This document shows positions 44,950 through 53,645 of a DNA stretch of 64,000 nt, piece after piece. How positions within the stretch are numbered: position 1 is the stretch's first letter; each line of letters opens with the position of its first letter. The position numbers and the translations under genes were made by a program. The DNA lies in NCBI RefSeq assembly GCF_947488945.1, contig NZ_CANLBS010000001.1, positions 434,001 through 498,000 of the forward strand, written 5' to 3'. Under the pieces are notes generated by a model. It was not told where the DNA came from and searched no databases. It worked only from the letters and a program-made list of their open reading frames with translations. Origin of the DNA: an uncultured Streptomyces sp. (lineage in GTDB: Bacteria; Actinomycetota; Actinomycetes; Streptomycetales; Streptomycetaceae).

Positions 44950-45867
44950 TCACACCTTCAGGTACTTGCGGAGCGCGAACAGGGCCGCGACCGCGGGCAT
45001 CAGCAGCCCGATGGCCAGGACCAGCGGCAGCTTGGTGAACACCGCGTCCCAGCCGATGAAGTCGATCAGGTTGAGCTTTTCCTGCAGTTGCAGGCCGCCG
45101 TCGATCAGGAAGTAACGGGCCGCCAGCAGCAGGACGCAGGCCAGCACGCCGCCGATCAGACCGGCGAACGCCGCCTCCATGATGAACGGCATCTGGATGT
45201 AGAAGCCGGAGGCGCCGACGAGCCGCATGATGCCGGTCTCACGCCGCCGGCTGAAGGCCGACACCCGCACGGTGTTGACGATCAGCATCAACGCGATGAC
45301 GAGCATCAGCGCCATCACGCAGAGCGCGGCGACGTTCATGCCGTTCATCAACTCGAAGAGGTTGTCCAGGATCGATCTCTGGTCCTGGACCGACTGCACC
45401 CCGTCCCGGCCCGCGAAGGCGGTGGCGACCACCTTGTACTTCGTCGGGTCGTGCAGCTTCACCCGGTACGACTCCTGCATCTGGTCGGGCGTGATGTTGC
45501 CCGCCATCGGGGAGTCCCCGAACTGCTCCTGGTAGTGCTTGTAGGCCTCGTCGACGGTCTCGAAGGTCACCGTGTCGACGGCGGCCATCTCGTCGAGGTC
45601 CTTCTTGATCTCCTTCTTCTGCTCGTCGGTGACGGCGCCCTTCGCGCACTTCGGCACGTCCTTGGCGTCACTCTTGTTGCAGAGGAAGATCGAGACGTTG
45701 ACCTTGTCGTACCAGTAGTCCTTCATCGTGCTGACCTGCTCGCGCATGAGCAGCGCGCCGCCGAACAGGGCGAGCGAGAGGGCGACGGAGACCACGACCG
45801 CGAAGGTCATCGTGAGGTTCCGACGAAGACCGACGCCGATCTCCGACAGGACGAACTGGGCGCGCAT
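44950..45867 (-). CDS. ftsX: Cell-division ABC transporter permease-like protein FtsX
   Basis: 305 residues. TM1 (about 20-42) is followed by a large outer loop of about 130 residues including KDYWYDKVNVSIFLCNKSDAK, then three C-terminal TMs and the cytoplasmic SRRRETGIMRLVGAS stretch that contacts FtsE. This is the classic FtsX topology; the outer loop binds and activates peptidoglycan hydrolases such as RipC in mycobacteria. It is 23 bp after ftsE, the usual ftsEX operon. The next gene is an S41 protease. Confidence 0.96.
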   Translation of the reverse strand: MRAQFVLSEIGVGLRRNLTMTFAVVVSVALSLALFGGALLMREQVSTMKDYWYDKVNVSIFLCNKSDAKDVPKCAKGAVTDEQKKEIKKDLDEMAAVDTVTFETVDEAYKHYQEQFGDSPMAGNITPDQMQESYRVKLHDPTKYKVVATAFAGRDGVQSVQDQRSILDNLFELMNGMNVAALCVMALMLVIALMLIVNTVRVSAFSRRRETGIMRLVGASGFYIQMPFIMEAAFAGLIGGVLACVLLLAARYFLIDGGLQLQEKLNLIDFIGWDAVFTKLPLVLAIGLLMPAVAALFALRKYLKV

Positions 45868-45890
45868 GGCGTCCTTTCAGTACTCGGTGC

Positions 45891-46580
45891 TCAGTGCTGG
45901 TAGCCGTAGACGCCACGCGCCTGGTCACGTACGAGACGGCCCTGCTCCAGCTCGATGACGCGCTTGCGCATCTGGTCGACGATGTTCTGGTCGTGCGTCG
46001 CCATGATCACGGTGGTGCCGGTCCGGTTGATCCGGTCCAGCAGCTTCATGATGCCGACGGAGGTCTGCGGGTCGAGGTTTCCGGTCGGCTCGTCCGCGAT
46101 CAGCAGCATCGGCCGGTTGACGAACGCACGGGCGATGGCGACGCGTTGCTGCTCACCGCCGGAGAGCTCGCCGGGCATCCGGTCCTCCTTGCCGCCGAGC
46201 CCGACCAGGTCGAGCACCTGGGGCACGGCCTTGCGGATCTCGCCGCGCGGCTTGCCGATGACCTCCTGCGCGAAGGCCACGTTCTCGGCGACGGTCTTGT
46301 TGGGCAGGAGGCGGAAGTCCTGGAAGACGGTGCCCAACTGGCGCCGCATCTGCGGCACCTTCCAGTTGGAGAGCCGCGCGAGGTCCTTGCCGAGCACGTG
46401 GACCATGCCCTGGCTGGCGCGCTCTTCACGGAGGATCAGACGCATGAAGGTGGACTTGCCGGAGCCCGAGGACCCCACCAGGAAGACGAATTCGCCCTTT
46501 TCGATGTCGAGGGAGACATCGCGCAACGCGGGGCGACTCTGCTTCGGGTAGGTCTTCGAGACGTTGTCGAATCGGATCAC
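45891..46580 (-). CDS. ftsE: Cell-division ABC transporter ATP-binding protein FtsE
   Basis: 229 residues. [21 protein letters not shown] begins the ABC fold. Walker A is [12 protein letters not shown], the Q-loop [19 protein letters not shown] is the FtsE hallmark, the signature is LSGGEQQRV, Walker B is [12 protein letters not shown] and the H-loop MATHD. With FtsX it forms a mechanotransducing complex that controls septal wall hydrolases. First gene of the minus-strand ftsE-ftsX-S41-smpB-ssrA series; its promoter lies in the 382-bp upstream region. Confidence 0.97.
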   Translation of the reverse strand: MIRFDNVSKTYPKQSRPALRDVSLDIEKGEFVFLVGSSGSGKSTFMRLILREERASQGMVHVLGKDLARLSNWKVPQMRRQLGTVFQDFRLLPNKTVAENVAFAQEVIGKPRGEIRKAVPQVLDLVGLGGKEDRMPGELSGGEQQRVAIARAFVNRPMLLIADEPTGNLDPQTSVGIMKLLDRINRTGTTVIMATHDQNIVDQMRKRVIELEQGRLVRDQARGVYGYQH

Positions 46581-46962
46581 GGATGCACCATGGTCGGCCG
46601 GGAGTAGGTGAGCGTGACCATACGCGAATGCCGCTCACGCGTGCAGGCGGCGTCTGCGAATGGGCGTTTTATGCCGGAAGCCCGTCCGGAACGGGTCGTT
46701 TGCGCACCTTTCTCCGACGGGCTTCCGCGAACACTTCCGCGGGGCCGGACACGGGGCCGGAGACACGGCACGGACCGCTGTCCGCGCACGTGGTGCGACC
46801 GCGTCGTCACGGGTCGTCGCCCCCGGCCGTCGGGTTCGCGGCGGCCCGCGCCGAAAAGGGCGCGAGCTGGCACAGTAGAGGGGGGAACGGTCGCGTTTCC
46901 CGGAGCGTTGTGCGGAGAGGAAACCTGGTCGGCGGCTCCGCCGCGCGTGAGGAGGAGTGCGC
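46581..46962. other. Divergent intergenic region between ftsE and the zinc-ribbon gene
   Basis: 382 bp with promoters expected in both directions. A long-loop inverted repeat CGGAAGCCCGTC (46675-46686) / GACGGGCTTCCG (46716-46727) encloses about 29 nt and could be an operator or leader structure. The plus-strand gene's ribosome-binding site GGAGGAG is at 46951-46957. Confidence 0.5.
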
Positions 46963-47169
46963 ATGACCTACGACAGACTGGTGTGCGCGAACTGCGCGGC
47001 GCCCGTGAGCGAGGGGCGCTGCCCCGCGTGCCGGGCCAGCCGTCGGCACCTGGAAGAGCTCGACCGCCGGGAGGGCGGCCCGCTGGGCGGCCTGAACCCG
47101 ATGATGCTGATCGCCCTGCTCGTGGTGCTGGTGGGCGCGCTCGCGGTGCTCGCCCAGCACGCCGCCTGA
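46963..47169 (+). CDS. Small zinc-ribbon, single-pass membrane protein
   Basis: 68 residues from the ATG at 46963, six nt after GGAGGAG. The N-terminal half has two C-x2-C knuckles (LVCANCAAP and GRCPACRAS), a zinc-ribbon pattern. The C-terminal half is one TM helix ([18 protein letters not shown]) with few residues after it, so the ribbon faces the cytoplasm. Common as a conserved hypothetical in Streptomyces near ftsE/prfB; function not known. Followed by a strong terminator, so probably a single-gene transcript. Confidence 0.88.
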   Translation: MTYDRLVCANCAAPVSEGRCPACRASRRHLEELDRREGGPLGGLNPMMLIALLVVLVGALAVLAQHAA

Positions 47170-47259
47170 CCCCCGCACTCCCGCAACCGGGGCACTACCC
47201 GGTCACTCACCACCCGCGACGAGGCCCGCAGCGGCCCCCGTCGCGGCCTTGGACGCCGA

Positions 47260-47299
47260 GAAGGGCCCGGAAGAACCGAACGGTTCTTCCGGGCCCTTC
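47260..47299. terminator. Strong bidirectional hairpin terminator
   Basis: GAAGGGCCCGGAAGAACCG (47260-47278) pairs without mismatch with CGGTTCTTCCGGGCCCTTC (47281-47299). It lies between the convergent zinc-ribbon and LAETG-protein genes and can serve both. Confidence 0.92.
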
Positions 47300-47374
47300 T
47301 CCGTGCGCGTACGGACCGGCCGCGTCCCTGGCGGGGATGCGGGCCCGTCCGTACGCCTACGGCTCGTGCGGCGG

Positions 47375-48163
47375 TCAGGCCGCGGTGCGTCCGTTGCCGG
47401 CCAGGCGCGGCAGGAAGCGGAAGCCGATGCCGCCGGCGATCATCGTCGCGGCGCCGATCAGCAGGAAGGTGGTCTCGGCCGCACCGGTCTCCGCCAGCTC
47501 GTCCTTGCCCTTGCCCTGCTCGACCGGCTGGTTGCCGACGCTGTCGGTGTCGGTGTTGTCGGTGCACTCGGCACCGTCCAGACCGACGGTGCAGGAACCG
47601 GCGTCGTCGCCGCCGGAGACGGAGCCGGACGTGCCGGAACCACCGGTGGTGCCGCTGGTGCCGGACGACGAGGAGCCGCCCGTGGTGGTGTCGCCGGTGG
47701 TGGACCCGCCGTCGGTGGACCCGCCGTCCGTGGCACCGCCGTCCGTGGCACCGCCGTCGGTCGCACCGCCGTCCGTGGCGCCACCATCGGTCGCACCACC
47801 GTCCGTGGCACCGCCGTCCGTGGCACCGCCGTCCGTGGCACCGCCGTCGGTCGCACCGCCGTCGGTCGCACCGCCGTCCGTGGCACCGCCGTCCGTGGCG
47901 CCACCATCGGTCGCACCGCCGTCGTCGCCGCCGCCGATGAGGCCGCCCGCGATCAGGCCGCCGTCCGTGGCGCCGCCGTCGGTCGCACCACCGTCGGTGG
48001 CGCCGCCGTCCGTCGCACCGCCGTCGGTCGTACCACCGTCGGTCTCGGCGAAGGTGCCATAGCCGACGGCCTGCGCGGCGCCCGCGGCGGTCAGCGACGC
48101 ACCGGCCGCGATCACCACTCCGGCTGCCATGCGCGCGACGCGTACACGCGTCTTACTCGTCAT
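47375..48163 (-). CDS. Sortase-anchored (LAETG) secreted protein with ATDGG pentapeptide repeats
   Basis: 262 residues. A signal peptide (about 1-32, ending GAAQA-V) is followed by two blocks of ATDGG-type pentapeptides: a short one (about four plus TTDGG), a break ([13 protein letters not shown]), then about twelve to thirteen ATDGG and two STDGG. A Ser/Gly/Thr linker, a two-Cys segment ([11 protein letters not shown]) and the cell-wall sorting signal LAETG (223-227) follow, then a TM helix and the basic [12 protein letters not shown] tail. LAxTG is the site of Streptomyces class E sortases, as used for chaplins. It is therefore fixed to peptidoglycan; the repeats form a flexible acidic stalk or adhesive. 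Repeat number is likely to vary between strains. Confidence 0.9.
   Translation of the reverse strand: MTSKTRVRVARMAAGVVIAAGASLTAAGAAQAVGYGTFAETDGGTTDGGATDGGATDGGATDGGATDGGLIAGGLIGGGDDGGATDGGATDGGATDGGATDGGATDGGATDGGATDGGATDGGATDGGATDGGATDGGATDGGATDGGSTDGGSTTGDTTTGGSSSSGTSGTTGGSGTSGSVSGGDDAGSCTVGLDGAECTDNTDTDSVGNQPVEQGKGKDELAETGAAETTFLLIGAATMIAGGIGFRFLPRLAGNGRTAA
47700..48040. repeat. 15-bp tandem coding repeats (ATDGG)
   Basis: Two arrays, about 47702-47930 and 47962-48040, of a 15-bp unit such as GGCACCGCCGTCCGT (plus strand). Units differ at synonymous positions (GGCGCCACCATCGGT and others), and a pair of rarer variants recurs in the same order, showing that blocks of several units were duplicated together. 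Not a CRISPR array: units are contiguous, with no spacers. Confidence 0.92.
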
Positions 48164-48501
48164 CTGCTGCTACCCCCAGTAGCTGATCTCGTAGTGGAGC
48201 AGCCATATGCGGGTCATGGCCCTGCGGAGTTCGCTCCGAGCCGCCCGACCCCCGTGTGCAGTGGTCATCCGGCCCGCCCCCGATCACACCCGTCCCAGAC
48301 ATACGCACGCTGCCCAAACACCCTCGCCACATATAAGACTGACGTCAAGGCCAATCCGCGCCACTACGCCACGCTTTGGGGCTTCTGACGGGTAATCGGC
48401 GGCACGACTGTGACGCAATCACCACCGGATCTCCCCGGCCTCGGGGAAACGGCAAGGGAACGGCGATCGGAAGCGTGTTCCGGACAAGCGCCCGGAAAAC
48501 G
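48164..48501. other. Intergenic region upstream of the LAETG protein gene
   Basis: About 340 bp containing the promoter of the sortase substrate on the minus strand. The stretch 48320-48345 (CACATATAAGACTGACGTC) is AT-rich for this genome and may be near a promoter. No gene is seen. Confidence 0.5.
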
Positions 48502-48539
48502 CGGCCGGGCCCGGGTGAAGGATCACCCGGGCCCGGCCG
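48502..48539. terminator. Terminator downstream of prfB
   Basis: CGGCCGGGCCCGGGTGA (48502-48518) pairs with TCACCCGGGCCCGGCCG (48523-48539), a 17-bp perfect stem with an AAGG loop. On the minus strand GTTTTCC follows closely. The prfB stop is 14 bp away. Confidence 0.93.
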
Positions 48540-48553
48540 ACGTACGTCGGGGA

Positions 48554-49660
48554 CTACTTCTCCTGCTGCTTGCGCCAGCGGATGCCCGCCTCGATGAACC
48601 CGTCGATCTCGCCGCCGAAGACGGCTTCCGGGTTGCCCATCTCGAACTCCGTACGCAGGTCCTTGACCATCTGGTACGGGTGCAGGACGTACGAACGCAT
48701 CTGGTTGCCCCAGGAGTTGCCGCCGTCGCCCTTGAGCGCGTTCATCCGGGCCTGCTCCTCCTGGCGGCGGCGCTCGAGGAGCTTCGCCTGGAGGACGTTC
48801 ATCGCGGACGCCTTGTTCTGGATCTGCGAGCGCTCGTTCTGGCAGGAGACGACGATGCCGGTCGGCAGGTGGGTCAGCCGCACCGCGGAGTCGGTGGTGT
48901 TGACGCCCTGACCGCCGGGGCCGGAGGAGCGGTACACGTCGACGCGCAGCTCGGACTCGTCGATCTCGATGTGGTCGGTCTGCTCGACCACCGGCAGCAC
49001 CTCGACGCCGGCGAAGGACGTCTGGCGGCGACCCTGGTTGTCGAAGGGCGAGATCCGGACCAGCCGGTGGGTGCCCTGTTCGACGGAGAGCGTGCCGTAG
49101 GCGTACGGGACCTCGACGGCGAAGGTGGTCGACTTGATGCCGGCCTCTTCGGCGTACGCCGTCTCGTAGACCTCGGTCTTGTAGTTGTGCCGCTCGGCCC
49201 AACGGATGTACATGCGCTGGAGCTTCTCGGCGAAGTCGGCGGCGTCCACCCCACCGGCCTCGGCGCGGATGGTGACCAGGGCCTCGCGCGCGTCGTACTC
49301 GCCGGACAGGAGGGTGCGGACCTCCATCTCGTCGAGCGCCTTGCGCACCGACTCCAGCTCGGTCTCGGCCTCACGCAGGGCGTCGGCGTCGCCCTCGTCC
49401 TCGGCGAGCTCGAACATGATGCTGAGATCGTCGATGCGGCCGCGGAGGGCCTCGGTCTTGCGGACCTCCGCCTGGAGGTGCGAAAGCTTGCTGGTGATCT
49501 TCTGCGCCGCGTCGGGGTCGTCCCAGAGGGACGGCGCCGCCGCCTGCTCCTCGAGCACGGCGATGTCCGCCCTCAGGGCATCCAGGTCCAGGACGGCCTC
49601 GATCGACCCCATGGTCGAGGAGAGGGACTTCAGCTCTTCGGAAATATCGACGACTGCCAC
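48554..49660 (-). CDS. prfB: Peptide chain release factor 2
   Basis: 368 residues from the GTG at 49660. It terminates translation at UGA and UAA. The RF2 tripeptide SPF is in [12 protein letters not shown], and the catalytic GGQ in [16 protein letters not shown]. The N-terminal helical domain (about 1-100) begins [18 protein letters not shown]. There is no in-frame UGA and no frameshift site near codon 25, so the autoregulatory frameshift of E. coli prfB is absent, as in other actinobacteria. Followed by a strong terminator. Confidence 0.97.
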   Translation of the reverse strand: MAVVDISEELKSLSSTMGSIEAVLDLDALRADIAVLEEQAAAPSLWDDPDAAQKITSKLSHLQAEVRKTEALRGRIDDLSIMFELAEDEGDADALREAETELESVRKALDEMEVRTLLSGEYDAREALVTIRAEAGGVDAADFAEKLQRMYIRWAERHNYKTEVYETAYAEEAGIKSTTFAVEVPYAYGTLSVEQGTHRLVRISPFDNQGRRQTSFAGVEVLPVVEQTDHIEIDESELRVDVYRSSGPGGQGVNTTDSAVRLTHLPTGIVVSCQNERSQIQNKASAMNVLQAKLLERRRQEEQARMNALKGDGGNSWGNQMRSYVLHPYQMVKDLRTEFEMGNPEAVFGGEIDGFIEAGIRWRKQQEK

Positions 49661-49794
49661 GGGTCCAGCGTAACGGCTGGACGGGTGAAGCTCGCCCTCC
49701 CCCGGCCGCGGACCCCGTTCCCCGAGGTCGGAGGCGTCCGGGCGGCCCGGCCGGGGGCACCGGGACCGGCCGGAGCGCACGGCGCCCGGCGGGT

Positions 49795-51039
49795 CTAGGG
49801 GGTGGCGGGCGCCGAGTCCCCGGGACCGGTGGGGGCGCCGTCGGCGTCGTCGCCCCCGGTGACCAGCAGCCCGCCGACCGCGAGAGCCGCGCAGACCGCG
49901 ACCGCGGCCACGCCCAGAGTTATGCGGCGCTTGCGGACCGCCGCGGCCTTGTTCCGGGCGGAGCCGGGGCGGGGGCCCGGCGCGCGCGGGGCGCGGGCGG
50001 TACCGAGGGGGCCGCCGGCCAGTTCGTCGGGGCCGGGGACCCGCATGCTCGTGTGGGTGTCCCGGTTCGAGTCCGGCACCGCCCCGGTCACCAGCGGCAC
50101 GGCACCCCGTCGACGGGGCTCCTCGGCCGGGTTCTCGCGGTCGTCGTACTCCGCGTCCGCGGTGCCCGCCTCCGGCTCCTCCTCGCCCGGCTCGTCCACG
50201 TCCAGCGGGGGGATGCCGGCCAGCAGGGGCAGCAGCTCCCGCAGCCGCTGGGCCAGTTCCCCGGCCCGCAGCCGGGAGGCGGGGGCCTTCGCCAGGCACT
50301 GGACCAGGAGCTGCCAGAGCTCCTCGGGGATGCCGGGGAGCGGCACCACGGACTCGGTGACGTGGCGCCGGAGCACCGCGCCGGGGTGGCCGCCGCCGAA
50401 CGGCGTGAAGCCCGCCAGCAGTTCGTAGAGGACGGTCGCCAGCGCGTAGATGTCGACGGCGGCCCGCGGCGGCAGCCCCTCGACTATCTCGGGCGCGAGA
50501 TAGTCGGGCGTACCGATGATCTTCGTGGACCTGGTGCGGCCCGGGGTGTCGATGAGCTTGGCCACGCCGAAGTCGGTCAGCAGCGCGGGGTGCGCGCCGC
50601 CGGGGCCGAGCGGTCCCTCCATGTCGAGCAGGATGTTCTCCGGCTTGACGTCGCGGTGCACCACTCCGGCGGCGTGCGCGGCCGCCAGCCCGTCGGCGAC
50701 GTCGGCGACGATCGCGACGGCCGCCTCGGGGGCGAGCCTGCGCTCGCGGTCGAGCCGGGTCCGCAGGTCCGTGCCGCGGACGAGCCGCATGACCAGCGCG
50801 AGGTCGTTGCCGTCGACCACGAGGTCCTGGACGGCCACCACGTGCGGGTGGTCGAGTCCGAGCAGCGCCGTGCGTTCCTGGACGAAGCGGCCCACCAGTT
50901 CCTCGTCGGACGCCAGGTCCTCGCGCAGCAGCTTGATGGCGACGGGCCCTTGCGGACCCTCGCCGAGCCACACCGTTCCGGCACTGCCGCGCCCCAGGAT
51001 CTGGTGGGCGGTGTACCGGCTGCCGATATTCCGTGCCAA
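49795..51039 (-). CDS. pkaB: Ser/Thr protein kinase PkaB
   Basis: 414 residues from the TTG at 51039 (GAGGGAG about 7 nt upstream). Cytoplasmic kinase domain about 7-270: [13 protein letters not shown] with Lys in [33 protein letters not shown] and [15 protein letters not shown]. An acidic/basic linker of about 100 residues with Ser/Thr-Arg patches leads to a C-terminal TM ([21 protein letters not shown]) and a short Asp/Gly/Pro tail outside. It matches Streptomyces PkaB in size and position next to pkaA and prfB. Confidence 0.93.
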   Translation of the reverse strand: MARNIGSRYTAHQILGRGSAGTVWLGEGPQGPVAIKLLREDLASDEELVGRFVQERTALLGLDHPHVVAVQDLVVDGNDLALVMRLVRGTDLRTRLDRERRLAPEAAVAIVADVADGLAAAHAAGVVHRDVKPENILLDMEGPLGPGGAHPALLTDFGVAKLIDTPGRTRSTKIIGTPDYLAPEIVEGLPPRAAVDIYALATVLYELLAGFTPFGGGHPGAVLRRHVTESVVPLPGIPEELWQLLVQCLAKAPASRLRAGELAQRLRELLPLLAGIPPLDVDEPGEEEPEAGTADAEYDDRENPAEEPRRRGAVPLVTGAVPDSNRDTHTSMRVPGPDELAGGPLGTARAPRAPGPRPGSARNKAAAVRKRRITLGVAAVAVCAALAVGGLLVTGGDDADGAPTGPGDSAPATP

Positions 51040-51211
51040 GACTGCTCCCTCAGCGGCTGGCTCTGGACCCCCGGTCGACAAAGTTACGCGGCGATCGGGG
51101 TGCTGCGTGCCCCGGATGACGCCAACCACCCCTCCCGTGGGCGATATGCACGGAAAAGGCATTCAAGAAGTCGACAAGACCACTGAGTTGACCTCGTACG
51201 GGACCGTCCGC

Positions 51212-51248
51212 GCCGCCGGGGCGTCCCGATCGGCGACGCCCCGGCGGC
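51212..51248. terminator. Hairpin downstream of pkaA
   Basis: GCCGCCGGGGCGTC (51212-51225) pairs perfectly with GACGCCCCGGCGGC (51235-51248), with a 9-nt loop, 34 bp after the pkaA stop. No T-run. It separates pkaA from the pkaB start in the same orientation, so pkaB may have its own promoter between 51040 and 51212. Confidence 0.75.
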
Positions 51249-51282
51249 AAGGTTCCTCCCGGCCGCCGGAGTGCGTCCCAGG

Positions 51283-52956
51283 TCAGGGGTTGGTGGTGCC
51301 GCCGTCCCCGGAGCCGCCGATCTTCTCGATCCAGCCGGTGACCTTGGCGATACCGTCGCCGATGGACTGCCAGTAGCCCTTGCCCTGGTTGATCCAGTCC
51401 TGAAGCGGCGTCAGCTCCCAGATGAGCCAGCTCGCGACCACCAGCAGCACCAGGGTGAACAGGCAGCCCTTGAGGCAGCCGAGGCCCGGGATGCGCATGG
51501 GGTTGGCGCTGCGTTGCCGGGGCTCGCGCGGCGCCGGCGGCTCGGGGCGCTGCGGCTGCTGCGGCGGCGCGTAGCTCTGCCGCTGCTGGGGCTGTGGCGG
51601 CTGCTGGTACCGCTGGGGCTGCTGCTGCTGGGGCTGCTGGTAGCGCTGCGGCTGCTGGTTCTGCGGCGGGTACTGCTGGTGCTGCGGGCGCTGCTGCTGC
51701 GGGGGCTGCTGCGGCTGCTGGTACTGCTGCGGCTGGCGCTGGGGGCGGCGGCGGAGCGGGTCCTGGCTCGGGTCGAGGTACTGGACCTGGGTCTGTTCGT
51801 TGCGGTCGCGGGCGGCCTGGAGCTGCGACTGCCAGGGGTGCTGCCCGTCCGGCTGCCCCTCGGGGCGCGGCGGCACGGGCGGCAGCACGGCGGTCGGATC
51901 GGCCTGGCCGCCGGGAGTCTGTCCGCCGGGCCCGGAGGTGTGGCCCATCACGCTGGTCGCGGCGTTCGGGTCGTAGGTGCCCGCGTTGCCCGGCAGTACC
52001 TGGGTGAGGTCGGCGGCGCCGGGCGTCTCCGGGACGGGGGCGGGCGAGGGGTCGGGGGCGAGCAGCGCGCCGACCCCGTCGGCGGCGGCGATCTGCGCCG
52101 AGTTGGCGTGCACGCCGACGCCCGCCGCGACCGTGCGCAGCGCGCGGGCCAGGTTCTCGGCCGAGGGGCGCTGGTCGGGATCCTTGCGCAGGCAGCGCTC
52201 GATGACGGTCCACAGCGGCTCCGGCACGTTCCCCGGGCGCCGGGGCTCCTCGCTGAGGTGCCGGTGCAGCACCTCCAGGGCGGTGCCGCCGGCGAACGGG
52301 GGCCGGCCGGTGACCAGCTCGTACAGCAGGATGCCGGCGCCGTAGATGTCGACGGCGGAGGTCTGCGGGCGGCCCTCGGCGGACTCGGGTGCGACGTAGG
52401 CGGGCGTGCCGACGAACTCGTGCGTGCGGGTCAGCCCCGGCGAGTCCGCCAGCCGCGCGATGCCGAAGTCGGTGAGCATCGGGCGCATGCCGCCGTCGCG
52501 CTGGTCGAGCAGGACGTTGGCGGGCTTGAGGTCGCGGTGGACGACCCCGTCCGCGTGGCTGGCGGCGAGCGCGTCGGCGATCTGCGCGGTCATCAGCGAG
52601 GCGGCGACCGGCGTCAGCGGGCCGTTCTCGCGGAGGTAGCGGTGCAGGTCGGGACCGTCGATCAGGTCCATGACCAGGGCCAGCAGGTCGCCCTCCACGA
52701 CGAGGTCGCGGGTGCGCACGATGTTCTCGTGGGTGAGCCGCAGCAGGACGGAGCGCTCCCGCAGGAAGCGCATCACCACGTCGGCGTCGTTGGCCAGCTC
52801 CTCCTTGAGGACCTTGATGGCCACGGTCTCGCCGGGCCGGCCGGCGACGGCCGCCTCGGCGCCCGCGGCCTCCCGCTGCCGGGCTCGCCAGACGGTGCCC
52901 GTGGCACCGCGTCCGAGCGGCTCTTCGAGCAAGTACTTGCTGCCTACCGGCCGCAC
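51283..52956 (-). CDS. pkaA: Ser/Thr protein kinase PkaA
   Basis: 557 residues from the GTG at 52956. Kinase domain about 8-275: GRGATGTVWRAR, VAIKVLKEEL, HRDLKPANVLL, DFGIARL, GTPAYVAPES and YGAGILLYELVTG. The middle (about 370-490) is a Gln/Pro-rich low-complexity stretch (repeated PQRYQQPQ), probably extended. One TM is near the C-terminus (GCLFTLVLLVVASWLIWEL), then an outer segment of about 40 residues (WINQGKGYWQSIGDG) without PASTA repeats. It matches Streptomyces PkaA. Divergent from the FHA protein, which could read phospho-threonine made by these kinases. Confidence 0.94.
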   Translation of the reverse strand: MRPVGSKYLLEEPLGRGATGTVWRARQREAAGAEAAVAGRPGETVAIKVLKEELANDADVVMRFLRERSVLLRLTHENIVRTRDLVVEGDLLALVMDLIDGPDLHRYLRENGPLTPVAASLMTAQIADALAASHADGVVHRDLKPANVLLDQRDGGMRPMLTDFGIARLADSPGLTRTHEFVGTPAYVAPESAEGRPQTSAVDIYGAGILLYELVTGRPPFAGGTALEVLHRHLSEEPRRPGNVPEPLWTVIERCLRKDPDQRPSAENLARALRTVAAGVGVHANSAQIAAADGVGALLAPDPSPAPVPETPGAADLTQVLPGNAGTYDPNAATSVMGHTSGPGGQTPGGQADPTAVLPPVPPRPEGQPDGQHPWQSQLQAARDRNEQTQVQYLDPSQDPLRRRPQRQPQQYQQPQQPPQQQRPQHQQYPPQNQQPQRYQQPQQQQPQRYQQPPQPQQRQSYAPPQQPQRPEPPAPREPRQRSANPMRIPGLGCLKGCLFTLVLLVVASWLIWELTPLQDWINQGKGYWQSIGDGIAKVTGWIEKIGGSGDGGTTNP

Positions 52957-53645
52957 GTCATGCGCTCCCTGCTGATCGTGATGGGTCGAGCCCCCCGGAA
53001 CCCGGGACCCCCGGGAACCGGGCCACCCGATAATCGGAGACCCCCCGCCCGGATGTTCCGGCCCACTCTAATGGTGCGGAGCGGGCCCCAGCGGGGCGTC
53101 CACCCGGCTGTGTTCCCTCTGTGATCCGCCGTACGCCCACGGACGGCGACGGACGTGGCGGCTCCAGTGGGACGGACCCCGTCCGGGGCACCACCGGAGC
53201 ACAGGAGGAAGGACGCGGCCCGCGGCCGGGCGGTTGCCCGGGGCCCGGTGGCACCGCCCCGCCGGGCGACTCCGGGCCGCCCCGGCGGAAGTCCGCCCGG
53301 TGCACCCCGTCCGGCCACGCACTCGTACACGCGTCCACATGCGCACATGACAGACGCACGCGCGTTCGACATCTCGTTCCGGCCCACGCCGACGAGGTTT
53401 TGGCCGACCGAAGCCGATCCAACCAGGCACTTTTGCACCCAAGGGCGACCATTCAAGATCACTTCCTGGCGTCCCCCGGGCGTGTTGTCAGCGGCAGGTG
53501 CGAGGATGCCTCCAGCACGGATCCGTGAGGACGGGAGTCTCGCGGTCCGTGACGACTTGTACCGGACGACGCGTCCGTGCCGGGTGGGGGGATTCACAGG
53601 GCGTTCCCCTGCCGGGCATCCGCGCAGAAGGGACCGCTGACGGCG
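52957..53645. other. Large divergent intergenic region between pkaA and the FHA gene
   Basis: 689 bp. No gene I can support. The part 53390-53460 (TTTGGCCGACC... TTGCACCC) is less GC-rich and is a plausible promoter zone. No strong terminator or palindrome seen. Confidence 0.5.

Noticed and set aside
44950..46580. FtsEX as a drug-export ABC pair
   Set aside because: FtsE Q-loop sequence and FtsX four-TM topology with a large outer loop are diagnostic of the cell-division complex.
47700..48040. CRISPR-like array
   Set aside because: The 15-bp units are contiguous without spacers and encode the ATDGG repeats of a secreted protein.
48554..49660. Programmed frameshift in prfB
   Set aside because: The frame is continuous from the GTG with no early UGA; no frameshift is needed.
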